Shown in pieces: positions 27,201 through 35,829 of a stretch of 64,000 bases of DNA. This DNA is from an uncultured Bacteroidales bacterium. Lineage in GTDB: Bacteria > Bacteroidota > Bacteroidia > Bacteroidales > UBA932. A program made the translations under genes and the position numbers. Each line of letters starts with the position of its first letter. The stretch's first letter is position 1. The stretch lies in the NCBI GenBank assembly GCA_945874155.1, contig CAMCFO010000012.1, positions 1 through 64,000 of the forward strand, read 5' to 3'. The notes beneath the pieces were generated by a model. That model was not told the origin of the DNA, made no database searches, and worked only from the letters and a program-made list of their open reading frames with translations.

Positions 27201-28172
27201 CTATTCGGCAACACAGTCCACAATATCGGTTTCAAATTCCACACTCAGGACCCCGTCGGGGAGAGTGTCTGTCCTCAGAATGCATTTTCCGCTTTTCGAC
27301 TGCTCGAAATCAGCATAGTCCACATAGGCCACACTCACAGAATCCCTGGAAATACGCAGAGGGTACAGGAAATTCACCCTGGCCTTCACCGTGGATGGGA
27401 AAACTGCCACGGACCTGCCGTTTTCAAGGCCTTTCACCTTGACCTCCATAGACACCTCGGTGGTGATATATCTGCATACATTCACCCTATATTCCACCGA
27501 TGTCTGAGAAAGCCTCACTCCCTTGGGTACTTCCAGGTCCACAAACCCGTGAACGTCGGCATCCATCCCCGTCAGGAACTTGGTTTCAGTCTGAATGGCC
27601 GAGAGGCTTTCCAAAACCGCCGGCTCGCCATACACATACACCGAGTCCGGAATCAGCTGGACCCCCTTTACGCTCATATATTGAGGAGCATACTCACATT
27701 CCCCCTTGTGCCTGACAGGCAACTTGCGATACTCTTCCGCAGGGAATTGAAAGTACAATGTGTCCGAAAGATAGTGTTCCACGGATGAGACACTGGACCC
27801 GAAAACTATGTTCCCGAATTCCGGCATTGACTCCGGTGCAAAGGCATAGACATCCCCCTGTCGGTATTTCAAAGCGGATTCCGGGATGTGGATTATATGC
27901 TGGCTGCGGTTTCCGAACGCCTTGTTGCGGAGTATGGTATACCCTGTGGCACGGCAACGCGCAGTGACTGTGCAGATATTGGAAGAAAGGTTCCTGCGGC
28001 CTTCCAGATTGGAGCTGGCGACGACATTGGTACTCAGAATTTCACTGTAGCGCAAGGAAACGTTATGGATGAACCATATACTGAAAGCCAGCAGGAAGGA
28101 TGGGATGAGCACCGCCAGATCCTTCCTGTGAGCCTTCAGATAAGCATATACGCGACTGAGAAATTCCTTCAA
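27201..28172 (-). CDS. YbbR-like repeat protein, membrane-anchored
   Basis: This 323-residue protein has one N-terminal membrane helix (about 18-37, AVLIPSFLLAFSIWFIH) and periplasmic YbbR-type beta repeats. In Firmicutes the homologue CdaR regulates a cyclic-di-AMP synthase, but no cdaA gene is adjacent here, so that role cannot be assumed. It sits 20 bases after yajC. Confidence 0.82.
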   Translation of the reverse strand: MKEFLSRVYAYLKAHRKDLAVLIPSFLLAFSIWFIHNVSLRYSEILSTNVVASSNLEGRRNLSSNICTVTARCRATGYTILRNKAFGNRSQHIIHIPESALKYRQGDVYAFAPESMPEFGNIVFGSSVSSVEHYLSDTLYFQFPAEEYRKLPVRHKGECEYAPQYMSVKGVQLIPDSVYVYGEPAVLESLSAIQTETKFLTGMDADVHGFVDLEVPKGVRLSQTSVEYRVNVCRYITTEVSMEVKVKGLENGRSVAVFPSTVKARVNFLYPLRISRDSVSVAYVDYADFEQSKSGKCILRTDTLPDGVLSVEFETDIVDCVAE

Positions 28173-28192
28173 GGCAGCAACCTCCCGAACGT

Positions 28193-28516
28193 TTATTTCT
28201 GTGCCGCTTCAGACTCTGAGAAATCCCCCTGGAGAGCATTCCTGTCCACGCGTATCTTCACGTCCTTGTCCACCTCGATGAGCACGCTCTTGTCCTTGAG
28301 TTCCACAATAGTACCGTAGATACCGCCTATGGTGACAACCTTGTCGCCCTTCTTGAGGGAATCACGGAACTTCTGGAGTTCCTTCTGCTGCTTGCGCTGC
28401 GGACGAATCATAAAGAACCACATAATGACGAAGATAAGCAGAAGCATCACCCACATAGTCCATCCTCCTGCCTGCCCCTGAGCGGGAGCCGCTTGCAATA
28501 AAGAAATCATATTCAT
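28193..28516 (-). CDS. yajC: Sec translocase accessory protein YajC
   Basis: This 107-residue inner-membrane protein partners SecDF. One membrane helix (about 20-40, WTMWVMLLLIFVIMWFFMI) is followed by RPQRKQQKE and a KGDKVVTIGGIYG segment, all canonical. Confidence 0.96.
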   Translation of the reverse strand: MNMISLLQAAPAQGQAGGWTMWVMLLLIFVIMWFFMIRPQRKQQKELQKFRDSLKKGDKVVTIGGIYGTIVELKDKSVLIEVDKDVKIRVDRNALQGDFSESEAAQK

Positions 28517-28536
28517 AATTCAAAAAGTTAATTGTT

Positions 28537-29487
28537 CTACACGATTTTCCTGACTGCCCCGTCAGCCTGCAGCTGTTTCACAATACGGTCCAGAATTCCG
28601 TTCACAAAGGCACGGCTTTTCGGAGTGCCGTAATATTTCGAAATCTCCACATACTCGTTCATAGACACATTCACGGGTATGGAAGGGAAATTCAGGATTT
28701 CAGCAATGGCCACCGCTGTCAGCACCACATCCGCGAGGAAAAGCCTGTCCGGGTCCCAGCCTCGGGCGTTGCTGCAGATGAGGTCGAAATATTTGCCGTA
28801 ATTGGCGAGAGTCGATTCGAGGAGCCGGTTCACAAACTTCTGGTCGTCGTCTATGCCCGGGCGGGACGCCTTCATCTGACTTGCATAGAGGGGCGGAAGA
28901 GTCCATCTTCCTTCTGATGCAATGGCTGCAAAACTGCGACAGCACCAGCTGAGGGCATAGGAAAGGTCGCCGCTCCAATAGAGGGACAAATCTTCAAGTA
29001 TGGCTTCCAGATCTGTGTTGTCTTCAAGTTCTTCCTCAAAAATGCGGCTGAACAATTGGCAGTCCTGCGCAAGCGAAGACTCCGCCGAAGCCATATAGTC
29101 CTTATAATACTGTTTGGATAAAACTGAGTCCAATACTTTTTTCAGGAAAATGTCGTACTGTTCCCAAGAACGGGACTGTTTCTTCAAAAGTTTCTGAAGG
29201 TCGGGATCTTCAGCCAGAAGTGAAGCAAGCCTGTTCTGACAAAACTTCATATTCGGGTTCCTCTCCTCTTCAGATGGATTGAACTTGGTCCTGAGGACCT
29301 CTATCCTCTCGGATGCCACCGCAGTGAGCGGTGCAACCATACCGCACAAGAACACGAACAAATCACGGGTGGCTTCACAAGACTCCTTCAGACGGCAACG
29401 AGCCGCAGGCAGAGTCAAATCGCCCGACAAAACCGATGAATAGGCCGTTTCAAATGCTTTGATTCGCAATATACTTCTGTTGAGCAT
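28537..29487 (-). CDS. nusB: Transcription antitermination factor NusB, long Bacteroidota form
   Basis: This is an RNA-binding factor of the rRNA antitermination complex. The ATG at 29487 (MLNRSILRIKAFETAYSS) gives 316 residues. The NusB fold occupies about residues 165-310, preceded by a helical N-terminal extension usual in this phylum. Codons upstream to 29619 are open but would overlap the divergent promoter region. It heads the operon. Confidence 0.9.
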   Translation of the reverse strand: MLNRSILRIKAFETAYSSVLSGDLTLPAARCRLKESCEATRDLFVFLCGMVAPLTAVASERIEVLRTKFNPSEEERNPNMKFCQNRLASLLAEDPDLQKLLKKQSRSWEQYDIFLKKVLDSVLSKQYYKDYMASAESSLAQDCQLFSRIFEEELEDNTDLEAILEDLSLYWSGDLSYALSWCCRSFAAIASEGRWTLPPLYASQMKASRPGIDDDQKFVNRLLESTLANYGKYFDLICSNARGWDPDRLFLADVVLTAVAIAEILNFPSIPVNVSMNEYVEISKYYGTPKSRAFVNGILDRIVKQLQADGAVRKIV

Positions 29488-29510
29488 AAAAAAATTGGCA
29501 ATATTTCCTG

Positions 29511-29518
29511 CAAAGATA
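29511..29518 (-). promoter_or_regulatory. Putative -7 element (TATCTTTG) for the nusB operon
   Basis: This lies 24-31 bases before the nusB ATG on the minus strand. No good -33 element is at the expected spacing. Confidence 0.45.
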
Positions 29519-29540
29519 CACACGATTTGACAAAAAAAAC

Positions 29541-29548
29541 TAAATTTG
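29541..29548 (+). promoter_or_regulatory. Putative -7 element (TAAATTTG) for the PUR-family gene
   Basis: This is a perfect -7 match 33 bases before the ATG. A TTTG at 29526 is too close to be a standard -33. Confidence 0.5.
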
Positions 29549-29580
29549 TGAGAAGTTTTACCAAATAAAGAGACATCAAA

Positions 29581-29937
29581 ATGTACAGAGATGACTACGA
29601 TGCGGCCAACGCTCCGCAAAGAAACGGTGATGACGTTTACTCCAAGCCGGTAAAAGCGGGAAAAAGGACTTACTTTTTTGACGTAAAGGCCACAAAGGGG
29701 AACGACTTGTACCTCACGATTACAGAAAGCAAGAGGAAAGTCGAAGGGGATGGTTCATTCTCGTATGACAAACACAAGATTTTCCTCTACAAGGAGGATT
29801 TCGAAAAATTCAGGGACGGACTTGATGAGGTTATCAGCTATATATCAAAGCGCGCCCCACAGACTGAATATTCCGAAAGGAAGTCTCAGGACGACCAGAA
29901 CGGCCGTTTTACAGACGTTGAATTTGAAGAGCTCTGA
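29581..29937 (+). CDS. PUR-alpha-like nucleic-acid-binding protein (DUF3276)
   Basis: This 118-residue single-repeat PUR protein binds single-stranded DNA/RNA. GKRTYFFDVKATKGNDLYLTITESKRK and the KIFLYKEDFEKF strand-helix unit are typical. The C-terminal tail is charged and likely flexible. Related to Borrelia BpuR; regulatory targets here are unknown. It is divergent from nusB. Confidence 0.9.
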   Translation: MYRDDYDAANAPQRNGDDVYSKPVKAGKRTYFFDVKATKGNDLYLTITESKRKVEGDGSFSYDKHKIFLYKEDFEKFRDGLDEVISYISKRAPQTEYSERKSQDDQNGRFTDVEFEEL

Positions 29938-29951
29938 TATTCTTCACAGAA

Positions 29952-30092
29952 ATGGCTGACAATTACCTCGAATCACGTTACGAGGATTATCTCCGCCGCA
30001 AGGAAAAGGCAGAGAAAGCCAAACGTGAAAAATTCAGGAAAAGACTTGAAGAATACCGGAAAAGCCTCGAAGCAGGCGCCAAGGAACTATAG
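29952..30092 (+). CDS. Small highly charged protein, 46 residues
   Basis: This begins ATG at 29952 (MADNYLESRYEDYLRR), 14 bases after the PUR gene, and ends TAG at 30092, overlapping the dsbD stop by six bases. About half the residues are Lys, Arg or Glu, and the sequence predicts one helix. I recall similar MADNYLE-starting small proteins in other Bacteroidales, so it is probably real; no function can be assigned. Confidence 0.6.
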   Translation: MADNYLESRYEDYLRRKEKAEKAKREKFRKRLEEYRKSLEAGAKEL

Positions 30093-32006
30093 CGCCTGCT
30101 TGAGGAATTCTATGAATCCGTCGATATCGAGGTTGTATCCCCTCGGTTCTTCGATTTGCCTTCCGTCCGGACCGAGCAGAATGTAGTTCGGCTGAGAATT
30201 TACGCCGAACTTTTCTCTTGCGATATAGGCATTCGCCCTTCCCACATCCTTGTAAACATCTCCATTGGAAGCATAGACCCAATCCTCTTCACGGAGTTTG
30301 GTCTTGTCATCGACGTAAAGTGCCACGAGTTCGAATCTGTTGGACAGAAGATCCATCACTCTCGGATCGCTCCATACCCTAGCCTCCATTTCACGGCAAT
30401 TCACGCATCCGTGCCCGGTTACATCCACAAAAACCGGCTTTCCGCTCTTGCCTGCAGCCTCAAGCGCGTCTTCCAATTTGAAATATCCATTCAAACCATA
30501 AGGCATTTCAAGCCCATACGGATTTGCGTCAGCTGAGGAAGATGAAGGCGCAACAGCGGCGGCCTGTCCCCTTCCGATTACGAAATCCTGGGAGGAAATT
30601 GGCGGCAGATAACCGGAAAGAGCTTTGAGGGGTGCTCCGAACATACCTGGAATCATATACACCACAAAGGAGAAAACGGCTATGGAAGACACCAGTCTTA
30701 CAAGGTTCAGATGTTCCACCTTTTCATCGTGAGGGAAACGCAGTTTGCCGAGCAGATAGAATCCCAGCAGGGAGAATACCACAATCCATATCGCCAGATA
30801 GATTTCCCTGTCCAGCAGACCCCAGTGGTAGGTCTGGTCAGCAACGCTGAGGAACTTGAAGCCAAGGGCTACTTCTATGAATCCGAGCACCACTTTTACG
30901 CTTGCAAGCCAACTGCCGCTCTTGAGTTTCGTGAGCAGTGAAGGGAAGAGTGCAAAAATTGTAAAAGGCAGTGCAAAGGCCACAGAGAATGCCAGCATAG
31001 TCAATATAGGCATCCAGAATTGTCCCTGGGTGGACTGGATGAGGACCGTTCCTACAATAGGACCTGTGCAGGAGAATGACACCAGCACGAGGGTGAGCGC
31101 CATAAAGAATACTCCCACCAGTCCTTTCTTCCCGGATTTGCCGTCAGCCCTGTTCACCCATGATGAAGGCAGAGTGATTTCGAATGCCCCGAAGAAGGAT
31201 GCTGCAAAGACCATAAAGACTATGAAGAAGACTATATTCGGGAGCCAATGTGTTGCAAGCCAATTGAATATGTCCGCAGTTACGGCATCGCCCCCGGCTA
31301 TCCAGGTGATGAGGATGATGACGGTAATCGGCAAAGTGTAGAGCAGCACTATGAAGAGTCCGTACATAAAGGCATTGAACCGGCCTGCCGCTGCGCTGCC
31401 CGAACTTTTGAGGAAGAATGACACCGTCATAGGTATCATAGGAAAGACGCAAGGGGTCAGAATCATTGCAAAGCCCCATAGTATGGCCTGGAGTATGAGG
31501 GACCAGTCAAAAGGCACCTTCTCCTTCACCGGCTGTTCAACCGAAGCTGGTGCAACTGCTGATTCTGAAGCATTTATCTCGTGTTCGAAATCTATGTATT
31601 CCGGAGGAAAACAACTGTTGCCGGCACAGCAGATGGTGATGCATGTACCCTTGACCAGAGCTTTTGTGGCTCCCGGTTCAAGACGGATATCCTGGGTGAG
31701 CACTATGGCATCATTCACCACCATATAGTCGCCTTCCTTCACAGCCCTGGACAAATCCTTCAAAGTGCCTTCAAGACTGCAGGACTGAAGTTCGGAAAAC
31801 TCAACTGCCGGTCCGGAGAATTCATCCGAAAGAGGATAACTGTGGTAACCCTCGTCGATTTTACCGGTAAGCCTGAGACGCCAGAGTCCGGACTCCTCAG
31901 GAACCGGCTCGCTGGTGACCGTCCAATGAATATTGCCTGCTACGGCAAAAATGCTGCACGCAAAAAATGCGCACAGCACCAGACACAATTTTTTTAAACC
32001 AGTCAT
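30087..32006 (-). CDS. DsbD-family thiol:disulfide interchange protein
   Basis: This 639-residue inner-membrane protein carries electrons from cytosolic thioredoxin to the periplasm. A signal peptide precedes the N-terminal DsbD domain (with a Cys-rich stretch CITICCAGNSC near 125). The CcdA-like membrane domain has LTPCVFPMIPMTVSFF and SFSCTGPIVG, each with a redox Cys. The C-terminal thioredoxin domain has GHGCVNCRE (CxxC). The ATG at 32006 is preferred over a TTG upstream. Confidence 0.93.
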   Translation of the reverse strand: MTGLKKLCLVLCAFFACSIFAVAGNIHWTVTSEPVPEESGLWRLRLTGKIDEGYHSYPLSDEFSGPAVEFSELQSCSLEGTLKDLSRAVKEGDYMVVNDAIVLTQDIRLEPGATKALVKGTCITICCAGNSCFPPEYIDFEHEINASESAVAPASVEQPVKEKVPFDWSLILQAILWGFAMILTPCVFPMIPMTVSFFLKSSGSAAAGRFNAFMYGLFIVLLYTLPITVIILITWIAGGDAVTADIFNWLATHWLPNIVFFIVFMVFAASFFGAFEITLPSSWVNRADGKSGKKGLVGVFFMALTLVLVSFSCTGPIVGTVLIQSTQGQFWMPILTMLAFSVAFALPFTIFALFPSLLTKLKSGSWLASVKVVLGFIEVALGFKFLSVADQTYHWGLLDREIYLAIWIVVFSLLGFYLLGKLRFPHDEKVEHLNLVRLVSSIAVFSFVVYMIPGMFGAPLKALSGYLPPISSQDFVIGRGQAAAVAPSSSSADANPYGLEMPYGLNGYFKLEDALEAAGKSGKPVFVDVTGHGCVNCREMEARVWSDPRVMDLLSNRFELVALYVDDKTKLREEDWVYASNGDVYKDVGRANAYIAREKFGVNSQPNYILLGPDGRQIEEPRGYNLDIDGFIEFLKQAL

Positions 32007-32033
32007 CGTTATCAATTTTTGACGGACAAATCC

Positions 32034-33572
32034 CTACTTGGCAAATGCCACGGAACGGGTTTCTCTGATTACGGTAATCTTGACCTGTCCAGGATAGGTC
32101 ATCTCATTCTGGATTTTCTGGGCGATGTCCGAAGACAGTTTCTCGGCCTGTGCGTCGCTGACCTGCTCTGCCCCTACAATCACCCTGAGTTCACGACCTG
32201 CCTGAATTGCATAAGCCTTCACCACTCCCGGATATGACTGGCCAATATTCTCAAGGTCCTTCAAACGCTTGATATAGGACTCTATGACTTCCCTTCTCGC
32301 ACCAGGTCTTGCTCCTGAAATGGCATCTGCAACCTGGATAATCGGAGCAAGTATGGTGGTCATTTCCGTCTCTTCGTGGTGGGCACCGATAGCATTGCAG
32401 ATATCGGCTTTTTCCTTATACTGCTCTGCGAGTTTCATACCCAGCAAAGCGTGCGGAAGTTCCGGATCCTCATCAGAAACCTTACCGATGTCGTGGAGCA
32501 GACCAGCTCTCTTGGCAGCTTTGGGATTCAAGCCCAGTTCAGAAGCCATAGTGGCTGCGATGTTGGCAACCTCACGAGCGTGCTGAAGGAGGTTCTGGCC
32601 ATAGGAAGAACGGTATTTCATCCTTCCCACGAGCTTGATGAGTTCGATGTGTATGCCGTGGATGCCCAGGTCTATGCAGGTTCTCTTTCCGATTTCGAGT
32701 ATCTCTTCTTCAAGCTGCTTCTGCACCTTGGCAACCACCTCCTCGATTCTGGCCGGATGTATGCGGCCGTCCACAACGAGCTGATGGAGAGCGAGACGGG
32801 CCACTTCCCTTCTCACAGGGTCGAAGGCAGAAAGCAGGATTGCATCCGGAGTGTCGTCAACCACGATTTCAACTCCGGTGGCTGCTTCCAGGGCCCTGAT
32901 GTTGCGGCCTTCACGACCGATGATGCGCCCCTTGATTTCATCGCTTTCAATATTGAACACGGTCACGGCATTTTCAATTGCGGTCTCGGAGGCTGTACGC
33001 TGTATAGTATTGATTACTATTCTCTTGGCCTCTTTGGCTGCATTCAGCCGGGCATCGTCCATCACATCATTGATGTAGGACTGAGCCTCAGTGCGGGCCT
33101 CTGCCTTCATATTCTCCATAAGCTGGGCCTTTGCTTCAGTGGCAGTCATTCCGGCTATGCTCTCAATCTGTCTTGTAGCCTGGGCTATGAGGCCGTCGTA
33201 TTCTGCCGCCTTGCGGTTCGCAATCTCCACCTGTGCCTTCAGGTTGTCCCTTATGGCATCCGACTCGCGGTGCTTCTTCTGCAATTCCGCATTCTGCTGG
33301 TTGAGAGTGTTTTCCTTCTGTTTGAGCCGGCTTTCGGTATCTTTGATTTCCGCATTTTTCTGATTCACGAATTTCTCGTGGTCGGACTTGAGCTGAATGA
33401 ACTTCTCCTTGGCCTGAAGTATCTTTTCCTTCTTGATGTTCTCAGCCTCCAGTTCTGCCTTCTCGATGATTTCATCCCTGCGGCCCTTCAAAAAAATCCG
33501 CCTTGCAACCACGTAGATGGCCAGAGCAAGCACTGCACCTGCTAAAGCGGAAAGAATATAATAGATAAACAT
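32034..33572 (-). CDS. rny: Ribonuclease Y
   Basis: This is a membrane-anchored endoribonuclease that initiates mRNA decay (512 residues). It has an N-terminal helix (about 3-20), a long coiled coil to about 190, a KH domain with [15 protein letters not shown], and an HD domain with LLHDIGK near 335. It lies directly downstream of the 6S RNA and its terminator. Confidence 0.96.
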   Translation of the reverse strand: MFIYYILSALAGAVLALAIYVVARRIFLKGRRDEIIEKAELEAENIKKEKILQAKEKFIQLKSDHEKFVNQKNAEIKDTESRLKQKENTLNQQNAELQKKHRESDAIRDNLKAQVEIANRKAAEYDGLIAQATRQIESIAGMTATEAKAQLMENMKAEARTEAQSYINDVMDDARLNAAKEAKRIVINTIQRTASETAIENAVTVFNIESDEIKGRIIGREGRNIRALEAATGVEIVVDDTPDAILLSAFDPVRREVARLALHQLVVDGRIHPARIEEVVAKVQKQLEEEILEIGKRTCIDLGIHGIHIELIKLVGRMKYRSSYGQNLLQHAREVANIAATMASELGLNPKAAKRAGLLHDIGKVSDEDPELPHALLGMKLAEQYKEKADICNAIGAHHEETEMTTILAPIIQVADAISGARPGARREVIESYIKRLKDLENIGQSYPGVVKAYAIQAGRELRVIVGAEQVSDAQAEKLSSDIAQKIQNEMTYPGQVKITVIRETRSVAFAK

Positions 33573-33612
33573 AGCAATAATTTTTATCGTTTGTATTAAT
33601 TGTCCAAAATAA

Positions 33613-33641
33613 AACGGCCGTCTCCCTGGGAAACGACCGTT
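33613..33641 (-). terminator. Rho-independent terminator after the 6S RNA
   Basis: Read on the minus strand, a 13-14 bp stem (AACGGTCGTTTCCC paired with GGGAGACGGCCGTT, allowing G-U) is followed by TTTATTTT. It separates the zapA/6S transcript from rny. Confidence 0.85.
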
Positions 33642-33650
33642 GAGTAAAAA

Positions 33651-33832
33651 AATCCGTTAGCCTGATTGACAGAAACCTTATATAAATAAGATTTGAGGTC
33701 CGTTGAGTTCAGACATCCTCCGTCCTGCGTTGCAGAATCCCCTTTCGGGTCACATAGGTCCGTCTTCCCTTTTGCGAGTGTACTCGTTTACTTGTTTGGT
33801 GTTGATTTCAGCAAGTGAGCAACTAACGGATT
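33651..33832 (-). ncRNA. ssrS: 6S RNA (RNA polymerase-binding regulator)
   Basis: This is a non-coding segment of about 182 bases. Its ends form a perfect 10-bp closing stem (33651-33660 with 33823-33832). The interior is rod-like with an apical CCC-GAAA-GGG hairpin at about 33739-33749. It starts three bases after the zapA stop, the same zapA-ssrS order known in Gammaproteobacteria, and a strong terminator follows. 6S RNA mimics an open promoter and binds the housekeeping holoenzyme. The family call rests on structure and synteny; no covariance search was run. Confidence 0.75.
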
Positions 33833-33835
33833 ATT

Positions 33836-34126
33836 TCAATCAATTTTTTCAAGATAAGCCTTAAACTCCTTCTCCAATTCCTCAGCCTCCTTCTGAAGTT
33901 TCTTGATCTCCTCACGGTAGGTCAAATTCTTCAGGCAGACATTGAAAGCCGTGAAAATCAGCACATCACGTTCATCTCCCCCGTCGAACTGCCGGGAAAA
34001 CTGCTTGGCCAGCTTCGTTACGCTGTCGGCAGCCACCCTGATAAGCTGTTCTTCATTTTCGGAAGCCGCCTTCAGTTCGTACTCCTTGTCAAGTATCTTC
34101 ACGCTTATCTTCCTGACCATAGACAT
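33836..34126 (-). CDS. zapA: ZapA-family cell division protein
   Basis: This 96-residue FtsZ-ring stabiliser has a globular N-terminal part (ISVKILDKEYELK) and a C-terminal coiled coil (EEIKKLQKEAEELEKEFKAYLE). The ATG at 34126 overlaps the upstream stop by one base (TGATG). Confidence 0.88.
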   Translation of the reverse strand: MSMVRKISVKILDKEYELKAASENEEQLIRVAADSVTKLAKQFSRQFDGGDERDVLIFTAFNVCLKNLTYREEIKKLQKEAEELEKEFKAYLEKID

Positions 34127-34398
34127 CAATTGCGAATCAATGACAAACACCTGTCTATCTCCTTGACTATCATCTCAATCTTCTTCCTGGACTCCGAAGT
34201 GTCTGCGGATGAACCCACGAGCGCAGTCGTAAGTTCAAGGTTATCATACTTTGTTTTCAACTCAGTTATCTGTTCCCTGTAGGCTTCGCACAACTGCGTC
34301 AATTCCTTGTTCTCCTGTTCGAGCTTGCACCTCTTTGCCTTCTCCGTCTCATAGGCGGATACAAGGCTGAGGAACTGTTGTCTAACATTGTCAAGCAT
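34126..34398 (-). CDS. Small coiled-coil protein, ZapB-like position
   Basis: This is a 90-residue, nearly all-helical protein (ATG at 34398) with heptad-like pattern from about residue 8 to 60, then a Ser-rich linker and a short C-terminal helix (KKIEMIVKEIDRCLSLI). It is translationally coupled to zapA, so a ZapB-like role at the division ring is reasonable but unproven. No family signature is visible. Confidence 0.7.
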   Translation of the reverse strand: MLDNVRQQFLSLVSAYETEKAKRCKLEQENKELTQLCEAYREQITELKTKYDNLELTTALVGSSADTSESRKKIEMIVKEIDRCLSLIRN

Positions 34399-34427
34399 AA
34401 AAGCGCAGCAGGCTAAAACCCACTTTG

Positions 34428-34458
34428 CAAATATAGCGAGGATATGGGAAAATTCAAA
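34428..34458 (-). promoter_or_regulatory. Promoter for the coiled-coil/zapA/6S transcript
   Basis: TTTG, 19 bases, then TATATTTG on the minus strand is a full consensus match. The start of transcription would be near 34421, only about 22 bases before the ATG. Confidence 0.75.
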
Positions 34459-34467
34459 GAAAAATGC

Positions 34468-34475
34468 TACCTTTG
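34468..34475 (+). promoter_or_regulatory. Putative -7 element (TACCTTTG) for the deaminase gene
   Basis: This lies 20 bases before the ATG at 34495. No matching -33 was found. Confidence 0.4.
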
Positions 34476-34494
34476 GGAAATTTATATACGAATT

Positions 34495-35760
34495 ATGCAC
34501 GACATCCTACTTAAAAACATCACTTGCAACGGTCTGCAAAAGGACATCTTCATAGACGGGGACCGGATTGGCATCATAGCTGACACCGGCACGCGCAAGG
34601 AAGAAGCCGTCGAGACCGTGGACTGCACCGGAAGGGCCGCAATGCCGGGTTTTGTGAATATGCACACCCACGCGGCAATGTCATTGATGAGGGGCGTCGG
34701 CGAAGACACCGCTTTCCATCAATGGCTCGCCAATGTCTGGGAAATCGAAGAAAACCTGGACGAAGAATTCATCTATTGGGGCACGAAGGTGGCTTGTCTG
34801 GAAATGATAAAGACCGGTACCACCACTTTCAATGACCATTATTGGTTTCCGCTTGTGGGACACAGGGCTGCCGTTGAAATGGGAGTCCGCCCGGTGTCTT
34901 CCTACGTGGTCATCAACAAGATGACCGACAGCGAAAATGAAATCGAAAAGGCCAGATGCTGGAAAATGTACGATATTTCGCGGGAATGGCCTGAGAATCT
35001 GCGTTTTTCAATGGCCTTTCACGCGCCTTATTCTGTCAGCGAACCTATGATGATATGGGCTGCCGAGTTTGCCCGGGCTCACGGTCTGCCTTTGCACATC
35101 CACCTTTCCGAGACCAGGAAGGAAGTGGAGGACTGTATGGCCGCTCACGGAGGAATGAGCCCTGTGGAATACCTTGAAAGCATAGGGGTTCTGGGGCCCA
35201 ACCTCATCGCGGCACACACTCTCTGGCTCAGCGACAAGGATGTGGAAATACTTGGCAGACACAAGGTTACCTGTGTCCATAACATCAATTCCAACCTGAA
35301 GTTGAGTTCCGGCTACCACTTCCTTTACAAGGAATTGATTGAGGCAGGATGCAAGGTCTGCATAGGCACAGACGGATGCGCATCTTCCAACAATCTGGAT
35401 ATGCTTGAGGCTATGAAGACCTCGGCTATGATGCAGAAAGGGTGGAGATTTGACCCGACTGTCTGTCCTCTGAATGAAATAGTGGAGATGGCAACGGTGA
35501 ACGGGGCAGTTGCGCTCGGGCTTGACACCGGTCTTCTACAGGAGGGCAAACTTGCTGATATACAGATTATCGACACCACAGGCTACAACTTCCTTTCTCC
35601 GGGATCATTCCTCGCCAATTATGTTTATTCGGCCCATAGCGACTGCATAGAATCCCTTATCAGCAACGGCAAGTTCGTGATGAGGAACCGCAGGGTCGAG
35701 GGCGAAGATGAAATCCTGAGGGAAGCGCGCAAGGTGCTCAACCGCATCAGAATTAAGTAA
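34495..35760 (+). CDS. Amidohydrolase, MTA/SAH/5'-deoxyadenosine deaminase family
   Basis: This 421-residue metal-dependent deaminase is expected to convert adenine nucleosides with modified 5' groups (methylthioadenosine, S-adenosylhomocysteine, 5'-deoxyadenosine) to inosine analogues. Metal ligands are MHTHAAMSLMRG (His pair near 60), HIHLSETRKE, AHTLWLSD and GTDGCASSNNLDML. Two phosphorylase genes follow on the same strand, which fits a deaminate-then-phosphorolyse route. An N-terminal extension open to 34444 lacks conservation; ATG 34495 is chosen. Other amidohydrolase substrates (chlorohydrolase-like, guanine) are less likely. Confidence 0.85.
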   Translation: MHDILLKNITCNGLQKDIFIDGDRIGIIADTGTRKEEAVETVDCTGRAAMPGFVNMHTHAAMSLMRGVGEDTAFHQWLANVWEIEENLDEEFIYWGTKVACLEMIKTGTTTFNDHYWFPLVGHRAAVEMGVRPVSSYVVINKMTDSENEIEKARCWKMYDISREWPENLRFSMAFHAPYSVSEPMMIWAAEFARAHGLPLHIHLSETRKEVEDCMAAHGGMSPVEYLESIGVLGPNLIAAHTLWLSDKDVEILGRHKVTCVHNINSNLKLSSGYHFLYKELIEAGCKVCIGTDGCASSNNLDMLEAMKTSAMMQKGWRFDPTVCPLNEIVEMATVNGAVALGLDTGLLQEGKLADIQIIDTTGYNFLSPGSFLANYVYSAHSDCIESLISNGKFVMRNRRVEGEDEILREARKVLNRIRIK

Positions 35761-35829
35761 GTAATCCTCAAAAAGATCTGAGGCAACTTATTATTTTCAT
35801 ATTACTAAGTAATACAAATACAATAAACT

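Noticed and set aside
32376..33545. 389-codon open frame antisense to rny
   Set aside because: Opposite the coiled-coil and HD coding regions of RNase Y; no family motif.
33651..33832. 6S RNA on the plus strand
   Set aside because: The terminator with a T tract and the zapA neighbour are on the minus strand.
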